A DNA stretch of 14,418 nucleotides. Origin: Clostridiales bacterium. GTDB lineage: Bacteria > Bacillota > Clostridia > Christensenellales > CAG-138. The stretch lies in the NCBI GenBank assembly GCA_031270585.1, contig JAISXK010000004.1:1-14418 (forward strand), read 5' to 3'. This document shows positions 7,200 through 14,418 of this stretch, piece after piece. The translations under genes were made by a program, and so were the position numbers. Below the pieces are notes generated by a model. That model had not been told where the DNA came from. It searched no databases and worked only from the letters and a program-made list of their open reading frames with translations. Within the stretch, counting starts at the first letter, position 1; the number at the start of each line of letters is the position of its first letter.

Positions 7200-8138
7200 A
7201 TGAAAGTGGTCATTATTGGTAATTTTGCGGATGCTTCTAAAAGGGTTATCGTAAATGAATTTCCCGATGACTGGAAAATTGATATTGTAACTCCCGAAGA
7301 ATCTGATTTAAGCCTGAAAGACGCCGATGTCGTTATCCCTGAACATATTAAAGTGGATTCGGAATTTCTCCTTAAAGCAAAAAAACTGAAATTTGTGCAG
7401 ACAGGCGCAGGGTTTGATAATGTCGATATTGAAGCGTGCACCAAAAAAGGGATTTTGGTTTCAAATGCTGCGGGCGTAAACGCGATTGCCGTTGCCGAAC
7501 ATGTTATGGCGTTTATTCTTTCATGGTATAAAAATATTCCTTATTTGGATAACTACATGAAAGAAAAAAGGGATATAAAAAAACTTTCTTATAGCGGATC
7601 GGAGCTTGCGGATAAAACGATCGGCATTATCGGCGTAGGCGCCGTCGGACAAAAAGTCGCAAAGTATTGCAATGCGTTTGGCATGAGGGTACTTGGATAC
7701 GCTCGAAAAAAAATGACGGCGGAAAATATTGAATTTGTTGACCTTGATACGCTCTACGCGCAAGCGGATATAGTGACAATCCATGTTTCTCTTAATGATC
7801 AAACAAGGCGCATGATTGATAGCGCCGCCTTTAAAAAAATGAAAAAAGAAGCGATCATTATTAATACGTCCCGAGGCCCTGTTATTGATGAAAAAGCGTT
7901 GATAGCCGCATTAAAAAATGGCGATATCGCAGGCGCCGGACTGGATGTGTTTGAGCAGGAGCCGTTGGCAATTGACAGCGAACTCCGTGAGTTTGATACC
8001 GTTATACTAACTCCTCATACGGCGGGAATGCCTGACGGTCTTAAATTTCATAAAAAAAGATACGCCTTTTTTATTGAAAATATTAAAAAAGTTATTGCGG
8101 GAAAAGAACCGGATAATACGCTTAATAAAATTAAATAA
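7200..8138 (+). CDS. D-isomer-specific 2-hydroxyacid dehydrogenase
   Basis: A complete 312-residue cytoplasmic oxidoreductase, normal length for the family, which interconverts 2-keto acids and D-2-hydroxy acids using NAD(P)H. The nucleotide fold shows GVGAVG (145-150) after strand KTIGIIG; the catalytic trio is Arg225 (NTSRGPVID), Glu254 (DVFEQEP) and His273 (TPHTAG). After the second strand the usual NAD-binding Asp is missing; the sequence reads GYARKK (166-171), and basic residues there often mean NADP(H) is preferred. The substrate cannot be told: glyoxylate, hydroxypyruvate, phosphoglycerate-like or branched keto acids are all possible. It lacks the C-terminal ACT domain of classical SerA. 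GGGAGA (7188-7193) is the ribosome binding site, six bases before ATG. The gene is markedly more AT-rich than all its neighbours, has its own promoter and converges on the next gene, all consistent with acquisition. Confidence 0.93.
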   Translation: MKVVIIGNFADASKRVIVNEFPDDWKIDIVTPEESDLSLKDADVVIPEHIKVDSEFLLKAKKLKFVQTGAGFDNVDIEACTKKGILVSNAAGVNAIAVAEHVMAFILSWYKNIPYLDNYMKEKRDIKKLSYSGSELADKTIGIIGVGAVGQKVAKYCNAFGMRVLGYARKKMTAENIEFVDLDTLYAQADIVTIHVSLNDQTRRMIDSAAFKKMKKEAIIINTSRGPVIDEKALIAALKNGDIAGAGLDVFEQEPLAIDSELREFDTVILTPHTAGMPDGLKFHKKRYAFFIENIKKVIAGKEPDNTLNKIK

Positions 8139-8192
8139 TCGCCCATTTATAAAGCTGTTTAAAGAACGTTCCGCCGGGAGCGCAGCATTGGA

Positions 8193-8204
8193 AAAGCGCG
8201 CTTT
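8193..8204. terminator. Perfect 12-bp palindrome in the convergent gap
   Basis: AAAGCGCGCTTT is its own reverse complement and overlaps the stop codon of the - strand gene. Outer bases TTGG and CCAA extend the symmetry imperfectly. As RNA it gives only a four-pair stem around a CGCG loop, with T-runs on both strands, so it is at best a weak bidirectional terminator. Nothing better is seen between the two convergent genes. Confidence 0.2.
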
Positions 8205-8800
8205 CAACCAAGCAAATAAAGCGCCAGCGGCATCACGCCGCCTTCAATCATTACGCTAAAACCCAACGCTAAAGCGGTTTTCAGGTATTTATCGGGGTAT
8301 TCCCCAAAGAGGTCGCCGCTCTTAAATTTTGCAGAAACCCGCATGGCAATTTGTTTGCCGGCAAGCACGCCTGACTTTAACAGCGGCGGAAGCAGCACCG
8401 CCACATCCAACCAGAACACCAGCAGAAGTATGAACGCGGTGTTGTGCGGCAAAAGCAACGCGCACGCGCCTATGGCCGCCCCCGTCAATATCCCCTTTAT
8501 CAATATGGCTGCCGGCCATAGCACGGCCGTAATCAGCCACACGCCCGATAAGAACAGCATGCCGCAGATCAAAACATATGTTGACACGCTGGTGGCGATA
8601 ATCGCAAGCCACGGTATGGCGGCGGTACGCAGCATGTCTGGCAACGCGTTTACATCCAGCCCGGCTTCGGGATAGATGGATTGCATATTGCTGATACCCG
8701 CAGCCGCGCCCGCGATAAAAAGAAATAAAAACAGTGCGCTCAACAGCGCGTTGTTTTTCATATACCGGGTGGCGTTTTGCAACAGTACCTTGAACTTCAT
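8204..8800 (-). CDS. SpoIIM-like (stage II sporulation protein M family) membrane protein
   Basis: A 198-residue integral membrane protein with about five helices (roughly 18-38, 60-81, 84-114, 119-145 and 174-197). Layout and short motifs fit the SpoIIM/DUF95 family: an N-terminal helix with GAAAG, a long WPAAILIKGILTGAAIG stretch comparable to the family's FVKGVVVGFTVG, LPHN beside SpoIIM's LPQN, and a final EGGVMP next to the last helix, comparable to SpoIIM's EAYVSP. In Bacillus, SpoIIM works with SpoIID and SpoIIP in wall hydrolysis during engulfment. Many relatives are not sporulation proteins, and here the gene follows an ABC exporter pair, so a role as an accessory exporter subunit is equally possible. 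AAGGGGGAG precedes the ATG. The assignment rests on recalled similarity and topology, hence moderate confidence. Confidence 0.55.
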   Translation of the reverse strand: MKFKVLLQNATRYMKNNALLSALFLFLFIAGAAAGISNMQSIYPEAGLDVNALPDMLRTAAIPWLAIIATSVSTYVLICGMLFLSGVWLITAVLWPAAILIKGILTGAAIGACALLLPHNTAFILLLVFWLDVAVLLPPLLKSGVLAGKQIAMRVSAKFKSGDLFGEYPDKYLKTALALGFSVMIEGGVMPLALYLLG

Positions 8801-8827
8801 ACGCTCCCCCTTATAAAAATCGCCCGC

Positions 8828-8833
8828 ATTATA
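8828..8833 (-). promoter_or_regulatory. Possible -10 element before the SpoIIM-like gene
   Basis: On the - strand this reads TATAAT, a perfect -10, about 28 bases from the start codon. No recognisable -35 (TATAAA at best) and no extended TG are present. It lies in an AT-rich alternating run, so it may be chance. Confidence 0.3.
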
Positions 8834-8867
8834 TATATGCGTTTCGCTCTTTTATAGAAGGCTGCGC

Positions 8868-8897
8868 GAAAATATGTGGCGAAACATAGCCGCCCAC
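8868..8897 (-). terminator. Weak hairpin after the ABC membrane-subunit gene
   Basis: On the - strand GTGGGCG (8897-8891) can pair with CGCCAC (8881-8876) with one bulged G, followed by ATATTTTC. The stem is short and the T-run is broken, so termination would be partial. Together with the possible -10 downstream it may separate the SpoIIM-like gene from the ABC pair. Confidence 0.25.
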
Positions 8898-8898
8898 T

Positions 8899-10479
8899 TC
8901 ACTTTGTCTTCATCATCGCCATATCGCAGTTATGCAAAACGCCCCGTGACAGCATAAAACAAACTGTTCCCGCCAAAAGTTCCCAGGCGGACAGGATGAA
9001 AAGCCCCAGGAAGAACGCCGTTTCGCCGCCGGTTATTGATCCGATAATAACCGCAAGGGCTACGCCGGGGGCTATTATCAGTATTACCGCGAAATAGTAA
9101 ATGAGCAGCAGCATCCCGGAGCTTACGTCCGCTCCCGTATACCGCATGATCGCGTAGTTCACGCCGAGCAGAAGATACGAGAAAAGTGTATAGACAACTA
9201 TGCACACGGCGATATACAGGATGTTCGCCCGCAGAATAAGCCCCGCTATCCCGAACATCAGCACATTCTCAATGAGCGTTCGCGCGATAATCTCCATATT
9301 GCTCCATACGATTTTCTTAAAGGACGATTCGGGAATCATGTAAATATAGTGCGAATAAAGATCTTTTAGCCCGCGCCCCGTACCGATAAGGAAAATCTGC
9401 GCCCACGGAAGGCTGAACAGCAGAATCGAAATATCCGCGAAAATGACGGCGAGAATAATCCCGCCAACGGCAATCAGCACGGAGGGTAAAGTCAAAAGAC
9501 CAAAACGATTCTCGCGAAAGCTCTCACGAACATGCTTGCCGAATATCGAGGCCGCGCCCGCGTAGGGTATGCCCGTCCTGGCGACCTTGACGACTCTTCT
9601 GGAAGCGTTTGCGGCATTGATGTTCCCTTCGGCGACGGCGCGTTTCTTCTCATACGCCGTCTCCGTCGCCACAAGCACATCTTCGTAATAATCCGGGTTG
9701 GAGAGCAGGATATACGCTATCATAACAACCAGCAACAGCGCGTTTGCGCCGAGCCACAGGAAACCGGCGCCGGTATGCCCGGAAATCAGGGCGGTAACGC
9801 CGCTTGCCGTCCATCCCGCGACCGGGATAAACGCTAAAAATGGCGAGGTAATCACGCTCTTTAGTGTTGCAAGCGCGTCGCCTGTCTTCAGATATTGCAG
9901 GATGGCGAAAACGGCTAACGGCACAAACAGAGCAATCGTTATTATCTTCACCGCAAGCTTGCGGCGCGGTTTTCCGTTCGTTGCGCTGTAAATTACGAGT
10001 GAAACGGTCAGAAGCGTCATCATGCTGAGCATGTATCCCGCGAAAGTCAGCAGCACCCCGCCGTAATCAACGCCGAAATTGGCGAGCGAGGTGGCTTGGA
10101 ACAGGATGAAGAACCCCGCTAAAAAAGCTGTTTTCGCCATTTTCACAATGCCGTATAACAGAATTTTGCGCGGATTTACGGGCGAGCAGAACAGCAGATT
10201 TACGTCGCTCATTTCAAAAATCGTATCCCCGCCGGACAGCCCTTTCGATACGGAAGTCCCGACAAACAGCGTGATAAACAGAAACAGTATCCCCGTAAAC
10301 CAAAATAACGGAGCGATTGCGCCGGGCGCTCTGTTTGCGCTTGTAAACAGCGACACGACTACAGTGCCCGCTATCATCGCCACCGTTATGAGCCACAACG
10401 CCAATTTCCCGGGGCTTTTCAATATGCTTTTAACCGTATTTTTCACGCTTTTACGGACGAGATAAATAAGCGGCGTCAT
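8899..10479 (-). CDS. ABC exporter membrane subunit (putative ABC_export family)
   Basis: A 526-residue polytopic membrane protein with at least ten hydrophobic segments and no ATPase motifs. The N-terminal YLVRKSVKN stretch, the loop FEMSDVNLLFCSPV between early helices, and the overall length match my memory of the clostridial 'putative ABC exporter' family, in which this subunit forms the channel and a separate ATPase drives it. A long cytoplasmic loop follows the mid-protein helices (region of VLVATETAYEKKRAVAEG), and an SFRENRFG segment precedes the second half. Its ATG overlaps the stop of the ATPase gene (ATGA, four bases), and a strong GGAGGGAGG (10489-10497) lies inside that gene, so the two proteins are made together. 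The substrate is unknown: a peptide, drug or lipid is possible, and no precursor-peptide gene was found nearby. Confidence 0.75.
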   Translation of the reverse strand: MTPLIYLVRKSVKNTVKSILKSPGKLALWLITVAMIAGTVVVSLFTSANRAPGAIAPLFWFTGILFLFITLFVGTSVSKGLSGGDTIFEMSDVNLLFCSPVNPRKILLYGIVKMAKTAFLAGFFILFQATSLANFGVDYGGVLLTFAGYMLSMMTLLTVSLVIYSATNGKPRRKLAVKIITIALFVPLAVFAILQYLKTGDALATLKSVITSPFLAFIPVAGWTASGVTALISGHTGAGFLWLGANALLLVVMIAYILLSNPDYYEDVLVATETAYEKKRAVAEGNINAANASRRVVKVARTGIPYAGAASIFGKHVRESFRENRFGLLTLPSVLIAVGGIILAVIFADISILLFSLPWAQIFLIGTGRGLKDLYSHYIYMIPESSFKKIVWSNMEIIARTLIENVLMFGIAGLILRANILYIAVCIVVYTLFSYLLLGVNYAIMRYTGADVSSGMLLLIYYFAVILIIAPGVALAVIIGSITGGETAFFLGLFILSAWELLAGTVCFMLSRGVLHNCDMAMMKTK

Positions 10480-11180
10480 TCGGCGATACCTCCCTCCGTA
10501 ATTGCGAAATATATATCCTCCAATGTCTTGCCCCGCGGCAACTCGCCGCGCTTACAAACGGCGGCAATCTTCCCCTCTTTGAGTATGTAGGTCGCGTCCC
10601 AGTTTTCTTCCATGCTTTCAATCATGTGCGTTGAGATGAGCAGGGCGCAGCCATCATGCTTCAGGTCTGCGATTACCGCCTTGATTTCGCGTATACCGTG
10701 CGGGTCAAGCCCCACAAGCGGCTCGTCAAGTATGACGGCTTTCGGTTTCGTGAGCAACGCGCAGCATACGCTTACCTTTTGTTGCATCCCCTTCGACAGT
10801 TCCTTGCCAAGTTTTTGCCTTTTGTCGTCAAGCTCAAAACGCTTTAATAATTCATCGGCGAGCGGCGCCCACCCATGGAGACGATACGCCCTGGCGATAA
10901 ACTCCAAATGCTCATAGACGGTCAGCGCCGGAAACAATACGGACATTTCCGGCACGTAGCCCAAAATGCGCTTTGCTTGTGTGGAACGGTTGTCAAAGCC
11001 GTCCACCGTGATAGTGCCCTGATAGCGAAGTAACCCGCAGATCGATTTAATCAGGGTGGATTTTCCCGCGCCGTTCGGTCCAAGCAGGACGGTCAACTCG
11101 CCAGAATTGACCGCGAGTGAAATATTATCTATGGCAAGAAATTTTCCGTAGCGTTTCGATACGTTTTGAACGGTAATCAT
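10476..11180 (-). CDS. ABC transporter ATP-binding protein
   Basis: A 234-residue cytoplasmic ATPase that powers the membrane subunit encoded next. Walker A is GPNGAGKST (34-42), the signature LSKGMQQ (128-134), Walker B AVILDEP (148-154), the D-loop Asp159 (GLDP) and the H-loop His185 (ISTHMIE). The Q-loop position carries Glu78 (GYVPEMSV) instead of Gln, which I recall as usual in exporter ATPases of the type that pair with ABC-2-like subunits. The frame stays open upstream to 11342, but that part overlaps the MFS gene and is low-complexity basic sequence. The start at 11180 is chosen because the ATPase fold begins there (MITVQNVSKRYG) with AAGGAGA at 11191-11197 upstream, although the spacing of about ten bases is slightly long. 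It is probably cotranscribed with the membrane subunit. Confidence 0.95.
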   Translation of the reverse strand: MITVQNVSKRYGKFLAIDNISLAVNSGELTVLLGPNGAGKSTLIKSICGLLRYQGTITVDGFDNRSTQAKRILGYVPEMSVLFPALTVYEHLEFIARAYRLHGWAPLADELLKRFELDDKRQKLGKELSKGMQQKVSVCCALLTKPKAVILDEPLVGLDPHGIREIKAVIADLKHDGCALLISTHMIESMEENWDATYILKEGKIAAVCKRGELPRGKTLEDIYFAITEGGIAE

Positions 11181-11278
11181 AGAGATTTCTTCTCCTTTTT
11201 CATATAGACCGGTTCGTTTATACCGCTTTGCCGCGTGTTCTCCCGCAGTACGCGCAGCACGCCGGCAAACATAGTATA

Positions 11279-12514
11279 CTACAGATCCTCCTTCGGCGTT
11301 GGAACAGGTTCGCCCGCCGCTTTCAGCGGTTTGGACGCGCACAGCACAAATCCGCTCGCGAACAGCAACGCGCCTGTTACAATGAGCAAATACTCAATCT
11401 TCACAATATCGCCCAAAGGCCCAAACAATGCCATACCGAGCGGCATTGCGAGGCCGTTTATCATCACCAGTATGCTGAATACCCGGCCCATTATCTGCGG
11501 CGGGATTTTCGTTTGCATGATAGTCGTGGACGGTGTGTTGAAGAAAGGTACGGTCATTCCGCACAGAAGCATGATGGAAAGATACACCCAAAAATCCGGA
11601 ACGACGCCGAATAAAAACGTCGTCACCCCGAACGCGAAACAGGCCGTTATCATTGTGTGGGCCTTGTTTTTGAAGCCGCCCCAGGCAGAAATCGCAATGC
11701 CGCCCAGCACCATTCCGAGCGAAAAGAAAATTTCAATCGCGGTCAACCGCCATACGTCCTCGCCAAATGTGCGTGTGACCTGAAGCGGCGTAAGCATTGC
11801 CGCAGGAGTCATGCAAACGCAAAAAAACGCGGTATAGCCAAGCAAGACCTTCAGCCACGCGCTCTCGCCTATATACCGCAAACCTTCTTTAAGTTCCGCG
11901 AAGTAGGCGGATATGCCTTGTTTTTTTTCCGCTTTTTCAAGCGGCGTTATATGTACGAAGAAGAACACGACCGATATGCCGATTGCCGCCGTAACGACAT
12001 CAATGAAGAATATAGACTGGATAGGGAGAAATGTCAGCAACGCGCCCGCGAGCATGGGCGCCGCGAACATCGTCAGCGACTGAATCGCGCTCTGCATGCC
12101 GTTAAATCGCGTTAAATGCTCCGGCGGGACGATTTGCGGAATGAGCGCGTTTCCCGCCGGGGATTGTATGCCCAACCCAAAGCCGCGAACGGTTACGACC
12201 ACAAGCATAAGCCATATATTCTCTCCGCTTGTGAGGAACACGATCGCAAGTATGAGTGTTGCGGCGGCGATAGAAAAGTCCGCAATGTTGATAAGATGCT
12301 TGCGGTTATATCTATCCGCCAACACGCCCGCAAACGGCGCGATAAGTACCATCGGCAACAGTCCCGCGCAAGTGAACAGAGTCATCCACACGCCGGACTT
12401 TGTTTCAAGCGTGATGTGCCACGTTATGGCATATTGCACAAGCATAGAGCCAAACATGGACAACAATTGCCCGCCGATGAAAAAACCTGCGTTGCGTTTC
12501 CAATTTGCTACCAT
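11279..12514 (-). CDS. MFS efflux transporter (MFS_3 / macrolide-efflux-like)
   Basis: A 411-residue, probably twelve-helix, major facilitator protein. The start MVANWKRNAGFFIGGQ and the loop 2-3 motif A, GVLADRYNRK (63-72), resemble the MefA and enterobactin-exporter type (MFS_3). GLGIQSPAGNALIPQIVP with the following RFNGMQSAIQS, and GRVFSILVMING in the second half, fit the same group. These are proton-driven drug or metabolite exporters; the substrate cannot be read from the sequence and resistance should not be assumed. A hydrophilic central loop (KAEKKQGISAYFAELKEG) separates the two halves. GAGGGAGAAC lies just before ATG 12514. It stands 79 bases after the DUF4180 gene and 98 bases before the ABC ATPase, same strand. 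Neither gap holds a small gene or a convincing promoter, so read-through is likely. Confidence 0.88.
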   Translation of the reverse strand: MVANWKRNAGFFIGGQLLSMFGSMLVQYAITWHITLETKSGVWMTLFTCAGLLPMVLIAPFAGVLADRYNRKHLINIADFSIAAATLILAIVFLTSGENIWLMLVVVTVRGFGLGIQSPAGNALIPQIVPPEHLTRFNGMQSAIQSLTMFAAPMLAGALLTFLPIQSIFFIDVVTAAIGISVVFFFVHITPLEKAEKKQGISAYFAELKEGLRYIGESAWLKVLLGYTAFFCVCMTPAAMLTPLQVTRTFGEDVWRLTAIEIFFSLGMVLGGIAISAWGGFKNKAHTMITACFAFGVTTFLFGVVPDFWVYLSIMLLCGMTVPFFNTPSTTIMQTKIPPQIMGRVFSILVMINGLAMPLGMALFGPLGDIVKIEYLLIVTGALLFASGFVLCASKPLKAAGEPVPTPKEDL

Positions 12515-12593
12515 TTTTGTTCTCCCTCTTTGGGTTGACGGCCGCTATTCTCCATCCGCGCGAGCAATACGGCGTCTAGCACGCGTTTAGGTT

Positions 12594-12971
12594 TTATAGA
12601 GCGCCCTTCAGTTTTTGTATGGCTTCGGTGTCTGTCGTGACGAAGTTTATATGCCGCCCTTTGTTGCACTCGTACATATAATCCTGGAGCGGCTTCGATG
12701 GATATAGAGAGAAATCGCCGACAATCGCAACATGTAAGCCGTAATTGACAAACTTCTGCGCCACTTCACCCGCAACGCCCGTAGACAGCTTGAAAAAATC
12801 CGCGCAAATCGCCGATTTCGGGATGACAATGTGCCGCGCGCCGTGTTCGTAGTGGATAGCCGCAGCAAGGTCGAGCGCCGATTGCCCGTCTGTAATGATA
12901 CACGTATCGCTTTTGATAACGGCGATTTTAACACTGCCCGTGTCAATGACCCGTATGTTCATGCGGTTCAT
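12594..12971 (-). CDS. DUF4180 protein
   Basis: A 125-residue soluble protein without signal or membrane segment. It matches my memory of DUF4180 along its full length: an opening IRVIDTGSVKIAVIKSD strand pair, DGQSALDLAAAIHYEHGA, IVIPKSAICADFFKLSTGVAGEVAQKF, VNYGLHVAIVGDFS and a closing YECNKGRHINFV. The alternating strand/helix pattern suggests an alpha/beta fold, perhaps similar to STAS-like domains, but no catalytic set is evident and the function is unknown. The first of two possible starts (12971) is chosen because GGAG sits five bases before it; Met4 is too far away. The start overlaps the stop of asnS by one base (TAATG), so translation is probably coupled and expression follows that of the tRNA synthetase. 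Confidence 0.88.
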   Translation of the reverse strand: MNRMNIRVIDTGSVKIAVIKSDTCIITDGQSALDLAAAIHYEHGARHIVIPKSAICADFFKLSTGVAGEVAQKFVNYGLHVAIVGDFSLYPSKPLQDYMYECNKGRHINFVTTDTEAIQKLKGAL

Positions 12972-14350
12972 TACATCTCCAGTGACCCCGCCGTCCGCGG
13001 GAAGGGTATCACATCGCGGATATTGGCCATGCCCGTCACATACATCACAATGCGCTCAAAGCCCAAACCAAAGCCCGCGTGGTATACGCCGCCATATTTG
13101 CGCAGGTCAAGATACCAACCGTAGGGCTCCATATCCATTGACAGATCCCGCATGCGCTCCGTCAGTACGGTAATCCTTTCCTCGCGCTGGCTGCCGCCTA
13201 TAATCTCACCTACGCCCGGCACCAGCAAATCCATGGCGGCCACGGTTTTGCCGTCGTCGTTTACGCGCATATAAAACGCCTTGATGGCGGCGGGGTAATC
13301 CGTCACAAATACGGGCTTGCGGTAAACCTCTTCCGTCAAATAGCGCTCATGCTCCGTTTGCAAATCGACGCCCCAACCGACCGGATAAATAAACTCTTTG
13401 CCGCTTTGCAGCAATACGCGCACGGCTTCGGTATAGGTGATACGTTCAAAATCATTATCCAACACGTTACGCAGCCTGCCGATAAGCCCCTCGTCAACGA
13501 ACCGGTTAAAAAACTCCATCTCCTGCGGGCATTTATCAAATACGGTCTGTATGATATGCTTGACCATACCCTCGGCGACTTGCATATTGCCCATAAGGTC
13601 GCAAAAGGCCATCTCAGGCTCGACCATCCAAAATTCTGCGGCGTGGCGCGCCGTAAAGGAGTTTTCCGCGCGGAAGGTGGGGCCAAACGTATATATATCG
13701 CCAAAGGCAAGCGCAAACGCCTCGCCGTAAAGCTGGCCGCTCACGGTAAGGTTCGCCTGCCTGCCAAAGAAATCCTTCGCGTAATCCACGGCGCCATCCC
13801 GCGTTTTAGGCATGTTTAAAGGGTCAAGCGCGGTAACTTCAAACATCTCGCCGGCGCCCTCGCAATCGCTGCCGGTGATGATGGGGGTATGCACATAGGT
13901 AAACCCTTTATCGGTAAAGTATTCGTGAATGGCCGCCGCCACGACCGAGCGCACGCGAAACGTCGCTAAAAACGTATTGGTTCTTGGCCGCAAATGCTGC
14001 ATGGTGCGCAAATATTCCAGCGTGTGCCGTTTTTTTTGCAGCGGGTAATCCTGCGGGGACGCGCCCAGGACGGCAATCTCTTCCGCCTTGATTTCAAAGG
14101 GCTGCGGCGCCAGCGGGGTGAGCGTAAGCTCGCCCGTAATGCGTATGGCGCAGCCGGTGGATATTCCCCGGCCCAGGCAGCGCGCGTCGCGCGCGTATAC
14201 CACCTGCACAGAGGCGAAGCACGAGCCGTCGTTTAACGCGATAAAGCCCGCCGTCTTCCCTTCGCGCACGGTGCGCACCCATCCGTTTACGGTAACACTG
14301 CCCGCATACGCCACCGGATCGTCTATCAAAAACTTTAATTTCGTTATCAT
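12971..14350 (-). CDS. asnS: Asparaginyl-tRNA synthetase
   Basis: A 459-residue class IIb synthetase that charges tRNA-Asn with asparagine in the cytoplasm. The N-terminal anticodon-binding OB fold spans about 18-95 (VTVNGWVRTVR, GFIALNDGSCF). The catalytic core has TPIITGSDCEGAGEMFEV (155-172, typical of AsnRS), motif 2 FRAENSFTARHAAEFWMVEPE (226-246, quoted in part: FRAEN then FWMVEPE) and motif 3 GFGLGFERIVMYVTG (426-440), ending in IRDVIPFPRT as AsnRS does. Length is normal. ATG 14350 is preferred over TTG 14377 because GAGGTG lies eight bases upstream and the fold begins there. An extended -10 promoter at 14387-14398 would give a leader of only about 30 bases, too short for a T-box. DUF4180 overlaps its stop by one base. 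Confidence 0.96.
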   Translation of the reverse strand: MITKLKFLIDDPVAYAGSVTVNGWVRTVREGKTAGFIALNDGSCFASVQVVYARDARCLGRGISTGCAIRITGELTLTPLAPQPFEIKAEEIAVLGASPQDYPLQKKRHTLEYLRTMQHLRPRTNTFLATFRVRSVVAAAIHEYFTDKGFTYVHTPIITGSDCEGAGEMFEVTALDPLNMPKTRDGAVDYAKDFFGRQANLTVSGQLYGEAFALAFGDIYTFGPTFRAENSFTARHAAEFWMVEPEMAFCDLMGNMQVAEGMVKHIIQTVFDKCPQEMEFFNRFVDEGLIGRLRNVLDNDFERITYTEAVRVLLQSGKEFIYPVGWGVDLQTEHERYLTEEVYRKPVFVTDYPAAIKAFYMRVNDDGKTVAAMDLLVPGVGEIIGGSQREERITVLTERMRDLSMDMEPYGWYLDLRKYGGVYHAGFGLGFERIVMYVTGMANIRDVIPFPRTAGSLEM

Positions 14351-14385
14351 ATCGTCCACCTCTTCCACCCGTTTCAAATCTCAAA

Positions 14386-14398
14386 CAGTATACCATAA
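14386..14398 (-). promoter_or_regulatory. Extended -10 promoter for asnS
   Basis: On the - strand this reads TTATGGTATACTG, with TATACT at 14392-14387 and TG one base upstream. It is identical over 13 bases to the promoter element at 2145-2157. No clear -35 is present in the few bases left before the window edge. Transcription would start near 14380. Confidence 0.6.
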
Positions 14399-14418
14399 CT
14401 TTTCTGTGAAAGGTAGCC

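Larger units (their letters stand above)
7000..8160. other. AT-rich segment of foreign composition
   Basis: Sampled 60-base lines here give 37-42% GC (for example 7381-7440 and 7801-7860), against about 55% at 5641-5700. AAA and ATT codons dominate over AAG and ATC. The segment covers the end of the SPOR gene, the dehydrogenase gene and part of the convergent gap. I saw no direct repeats, integrase or tRNA at its edges, so the way it arrived is unknown; the boundaries are judged by eye. Confidence 0.6.

Noticed and set aside
11273..11278. TATACT on the - strand just after the MFS stop, as a promoter for the ABC genes
   Set aside because: No extended TG and no -35 at a proper distance; it is part of the palindrome AGTATACT and not convincing.
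11181..11342. N-terminal extension of the ABC ATPase frame up to 11342
   Set aside because: It would overlap the MFS gene and adds Arg-rich sequence outside the ATPase fold; a good ribosome binding site supports the start at 11180.

Overview
The window looks like chromosome from a fairly GC-rich member of the Clostridia (Firmicutes). The reasons are strong AGGAGG-type ribosome binding sites, an OmpR-type regulator with a WalK/PhoR-type kinase, SH3b/peptidoglycan-binding envelope proteins, a SpoIIM-like membrane protein, a DUF4180 protein and a Cys-less relative of family 4 uracil-DNA glycosylase. No genus can be named from the sequence alone. It holds eleven complete genes and one partial gene; no rRNA, tRNA, CRISPR array, insertion sequence or transposase was seen.

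Left half, all on the + strand (1-7093). This is an envelope block: the 3' part of a class A penicillin-binding protein (catalytic SAIK motif at the window edge); a uracil-DNA glycosylase-like gene whose ribosome binding site contains the PBP stop codon; a secreted protein with two SH3b domains, a peptidoglycan-binding domain and a His/Cys-rich C-terminal domain; an abutting response regulator/sensor kinase pair; and a membrane-anchored SPOR-domain protein. Making, binding and sensing the cell wall is the common theme, although only the PBP-glycosylase and regulator-kinase pairs are tightly coupled.

Middle (about 7000-8160). A D-2-hydroxyacid dehydrogenase gene is clearly more AT-rich (about 40% GC in sampled lines, against about 55% nearby), uses different codons and has its own good sigma-A-like promoter. 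It is the best candidate for an acquired gene. The change in composition starts just inside the end of the SPOR gene.

Right half, all on the - strand (8204-14398), read right to left. asnS comes first, from an extended -10 promoter, and overlaps a DUF4180 gene by one base (TAATG). Then follow an MFS efflux protein, an ABC ATPase overlapping its membrane subunit by four bases (ATGA), and a five-helix SpoIIM-like membrane protein. The last three look like an exporter set with unknown substrate.

No intergenic stretch exceeds about 210 bases. The gaps were read for promoters, hairpins and small genes; what was found is listed. Strong intrinsic terminators are absent. I did not find a clearly new multi-gene system. 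The most interesting leads are the His/Cys domain of the SH3b protein, the Cys-less glycosylase, the AT-rich dehydrogenase insert and the ABC/SpoIIM-like set.
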